Shown: in pieces, positions 62,549 to 64,000 of the stretch
Layout of the letters: every line of letters begins with the position of its first letter
Position numbering within the stretch: the first letter of the stretch is position 1
Origin: Calidifontibacter indicus
Lineage (GTDB): Bacteria; Actinomycetota; Actinomycetes; Actinomycetales; Dermatophilaceae
Length of the DNA stretch: 64,000 nt
Direction: 5' to 3'
NCBI RefSeq assembly: GCF_003386865.1
Contig: NZ_QTUA01000001.1
Span: forward strand, 310,001-374,000
Notes under the pieces: generated by a model
What the model was told of the DNA's origin: nothing
The model's input: only the letters and a program-made list of their open reading frames with translations
Databases searched by the model: none
Made by a program: the position numbers and the translations under genes

Positions 62549-63091
62549 TCAGTTCTGCTTGATCGCAGAGATGTCGAAGGTCAGGGTGACCTTGTCGGAG
62601 ACGAGCACGCCGCCGGCCTCGAGGGCGGCGTTCCAGGTGAGGCCGAAGTCCTTGCGGTTGACGACGGTCTTGCCCTCGAAACCGATGCGCTCGTTGCCGA
62701 ACGGGTCGACGGCGGCGCCGTTGTACTCGAACTCGACGGTGACGGGCTTGGTGGTCTCCATGATGGTGAGGTCACCGGTGACGACGAGGTCGCTGCCGTC
62801 GGCCTTGATGTCGGTCGACTTGAAGGTGATGCTCGGGTACTTCTCCACGTCGAAGAAGTCGGCGCTCTTGAGGTGACCGTCGCGGTCGGCGCTGCGGGTG
62901 TCGACCGAGGCGACGTTGATGGTCAGGTCGATGGTGGCGCCGGCGAGGTTCTCACCCGTGGTGGCGGTGCCCTCGAACTCCTTGAACGAGCCGCGGACCT
63001 TGGTCACCATCGCGTGGCGGGCCACGAAGCCGATCTCCGAGTGGGCCGGGTCGATGACGTAGGTACCGTTGAGAGCGTTCAGGTCGGACAT
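62549..63091 (-). CDS. YceI family protein
   Basis: 180 residues forming the YceI lipocalin-like barrel that binds a polyprenyl chain. GTYVIDPAHSEIGFVARHAMVTKVRGSF is the opening and TADRDGHLKSADFFDVEKYPSITF-type DGHLKSADFFD the core motif. There is no signal peptide, as in most actinobacterial members. ATG 63091 with AAGGAG ahead. It is divergent from a marR gene with two dyads between them, so MarR probably controls it. Confidence 0.9.
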   Translation of the reverse strand: MSDLNALNGTYVIDPAHSEIGFVARHAMVTKVRGSFKEFEGTATTGENLAGATIDLTINVASVDTRSADRDGHLKSADFFDVEKYPSITFKSTDIKADGSDLVVTGDLTIMETTKPVTVEFEYNGAAVDPFGNERIGFEGKTVVNRKDFGLTWNAALEAGGVLVSDKVTLTFDISAIKQN

Positions 63092-63140
63092 TCGAATCTC
63101 CTTCTGAGCAGCCGGGTGGCTTGTCCATCGCGGCCTTGTG

Positions 63141-63186
63141 GTTGATGCGTCAACTAGATCTTAGAGTGGTATTCTTGACATGTCAA
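63141..63186. promoter_or_regulatory. Two MarR-type dyads between yceI and marR
   Basis: TTGACATGTCAA (63175-63186) is a perfect palindrome, and GTTGATGCGTCAAC (63141-63154) a near copy 34 bp away (centre to centre). Both fit the TTGAC..GTCAA pattern of MarR operators. They flank TTAGAG/TATTCT-like promoter sequence. Confidence 0.7.
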
Positions 63187-63209
63187 CTACAGGGAAGGAA
63201 ACAATCGAA

Positions 63210-63692
63210 ATGGCCGACACACCGCGCTGGCTGGACGATCGCCAGCAGCAGGTCTGGCGCCAATGGCTACGTGCACAGACAGAGATGAACGCGGCGATCA
63301 CCCGCCAACTGCAGGCCGACGGCGGCCTGTCACTGCCCGACTTCGAGGTGCTGGTTTCGCTCGAGGAATCCCCCGACGGACGCCAGCGCGCGACCGTTCT
63401 CGCCGACACCATGTTGTGGGAGCGCAGCCGGCTCTCGCACCAGGTGCGCCGGATGGAAGCCCGCGGTCTGGTCGACCGTGTGGGGTGCAAGGACGACCGG
63501 CGTGGTGCCTGGGTGGGCATCACCGACGCCGGCCGCGCGGCCCTGGCGCAGGTCGCGCCGGGTCATGTCGAGACCGTGCGTGAGTGCATGTTCGACCGCA
63601 TCGACGACGCCGATCTCGAGGCCCTCGGCCGCGTGACCGGCACCATCCTGGCCGCCACCGACTGCGCGAGCCAGCGTCCGGCGACCGCCTGA
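63210..63692 (+). CDS. MarR family regulator
   Basis: 160 residues from ATG 63210 with GGGAAGGA nine bases before it. A second ATG at 63180 lies inside the operator palindrome and is unlikely. LSLPDFEVLVSLEES, RATVLADTMLWERSRLSHQVRRMEARGLVDR and DDRRGAWVGITDAGRAAL form the winged helix; DDRRG is the wing. It probably represses itself and yceI. The ligand is unknown. Confidence 0.88.
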   Translation: MADTPRWLDDRQQQVWRQWLRAQTEMNAAITRQLQADGGLSLPDFEVLVSLEESPDGRQRATVLADTMLWERSRLSHQVRRMEARGLVDRVGCKDDRRGAWVGITDAGRAALAQVAPGHVETVRECMFDRIDDADLEALGRVTGTILAATDCASQRPATA

Positions 63693-63702
63693 CGCCCCCA
63701 CC

Positions 63703-63754
63703 GCGAAAGTTCGCACAACACGCGACGGATGTGCTCGATGTTGCAAACTTTCGC
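63703..63754. repeat. Inverted repeat after marR
   Basis: GCGAAAGTT.GCACAACA (63703-63720) pairs with TGTTGCAAACTTTCGC (63739-63754) with one mismatch, and an 18-base centre. It is a possible terminator for marR but has no U-tract, and its sequence differs from the palindromes near 3.5-7.6 kb. Confidence 0.55.
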
Positions 63755-63838
63755 TGCCTCAGCCTGATGAGGACGAGCACCTGACAGTCGTCCCGAAGAC
63801 GGTCGCGGCACGTCCGGTGCAGTGGCACAGTGGGTGGT

Positions 63839-64000
63839 ATGGACTCGGTCATCGCGGTCGAAGGTCTGCGTGCTCGACGAGCCGACGTCCGGGCTCGACC
63901 CACTGATGGAGCGGGCCTTCACCGACGAGGTGCGCCGGTTGCGCGACGCCGGCCGCACGATCCTGCTGTCGAGCCACGTGTTGTCCGAGGTGGAAGCCGT
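63839..64000 (+). pseudogene. ABC-transporter ATPase with large internal deletion
   Basis: ATG 63839 begins MDSVIAVEGL, the usual ABC-ATPase start. Within ten codons the sequence jumps, in another frame, to VCVLDEPTSGLDP (Walker B) and RLRDAGRTILLSSHVLSEVEAV (H-loop region). Walker A, Q-loop and signature, about 130 codons, are missing. The gene runs past the window edge. It resembles a multidrug/daunorubicin-type exporter ATPase, now broken. Confidence 0.65.

Overview
The window is very GC-rich, with actinobacterial gene order and codon use. The rpsF-ssb-rpsR-rplI-dnaB block, an actinobacterial-type inositol-1-phosphate synthase beside a PadR regulator, an Rv-like glycan membrane transferase and many GTG starts point to Actinobacteria, most likely Micrococcales. 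A Dermacoccaceae-like genome is my best guess, and it rests on gene content only. Nothing here is archaeal, eukaryotic or plasmid-replicon-like.

Layout. 0-10 kb: decayed and small metabolic genes: an aldo/keto reductase remnant, a GNAT, an arsenic cassette (arsR / flavoprotein / arsC, no efflux pump), MOSC and OsmC, an alpha/beta hydrolase, a gamma carbonic anhydrase, several gene remnants with three copies of a short palindromic repeat, a ribbon-helix-helix toxin-antitoxin-like pair, a serine hydrolase and a NUDIX enzyme. 10-22 kb: a defence/mobile region: an excisionase-like HTH with a DUF3039-tailed partner, a type I restriction system whose HsdS has collapsed into an in-frame HsdS'-HsdR fusion, HsdM, a DUF6414-like gene split by an IS110 element and overlapped by an ADP-ribosyltransferase-like gene, then an ISL3 element. 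22-31.7 kb: a Trp-to-stop papain-like/peptidoglycan-binding pseudogene, an SDR, a copper P-type ATPase with a CsoR-type operator, a two-component system, a DUF305 lipoprotein, a twice-interrupted fatty acid hydroxylase, a methyltransferase, pyrE and a small nucleotide-binding-like protein.

31.9-39.4 kb is a 7.5-kb copper-resistance island bounded by ~187-bp imperfect inverted repeats and a 5-bp duplication ATTGA. It was apparently inserted just past the 3' end of dnaB. It carries truncated IS3 and IS481 copies, a two-component system, a SHOCT membrane protein, a multicopper oxidase, a propeller lipoprotein, a small membrane protein and a CopZ-like chaperone. Several of these are frameshifted.

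39.4-64 kb is mostly core chromosome: dnaB with a 411-residue class 3-type intein, three secreted cell-wall hydrolases with peptidoglycan-binding repeats, a MATE exporter, the rplI-rpsR-ssb-rpsF operon, a polytopic glycosyltransferase, a bifunctional penicillin-binding protein, padR-ino1, the 5-oxoprolinase genes pxpABC, a lipase plus acyl-CoA synthetase pair, yceI/marR, and a deleted ABC-transporter gene at the edge.

The accessory part has been rearranged heavily: IS insertions, a duplicated and decayed locus, four Trp codons turned into stops, and single-base frameshifts often in homopolymers. Some of the frameshifts could be sequencing errors.
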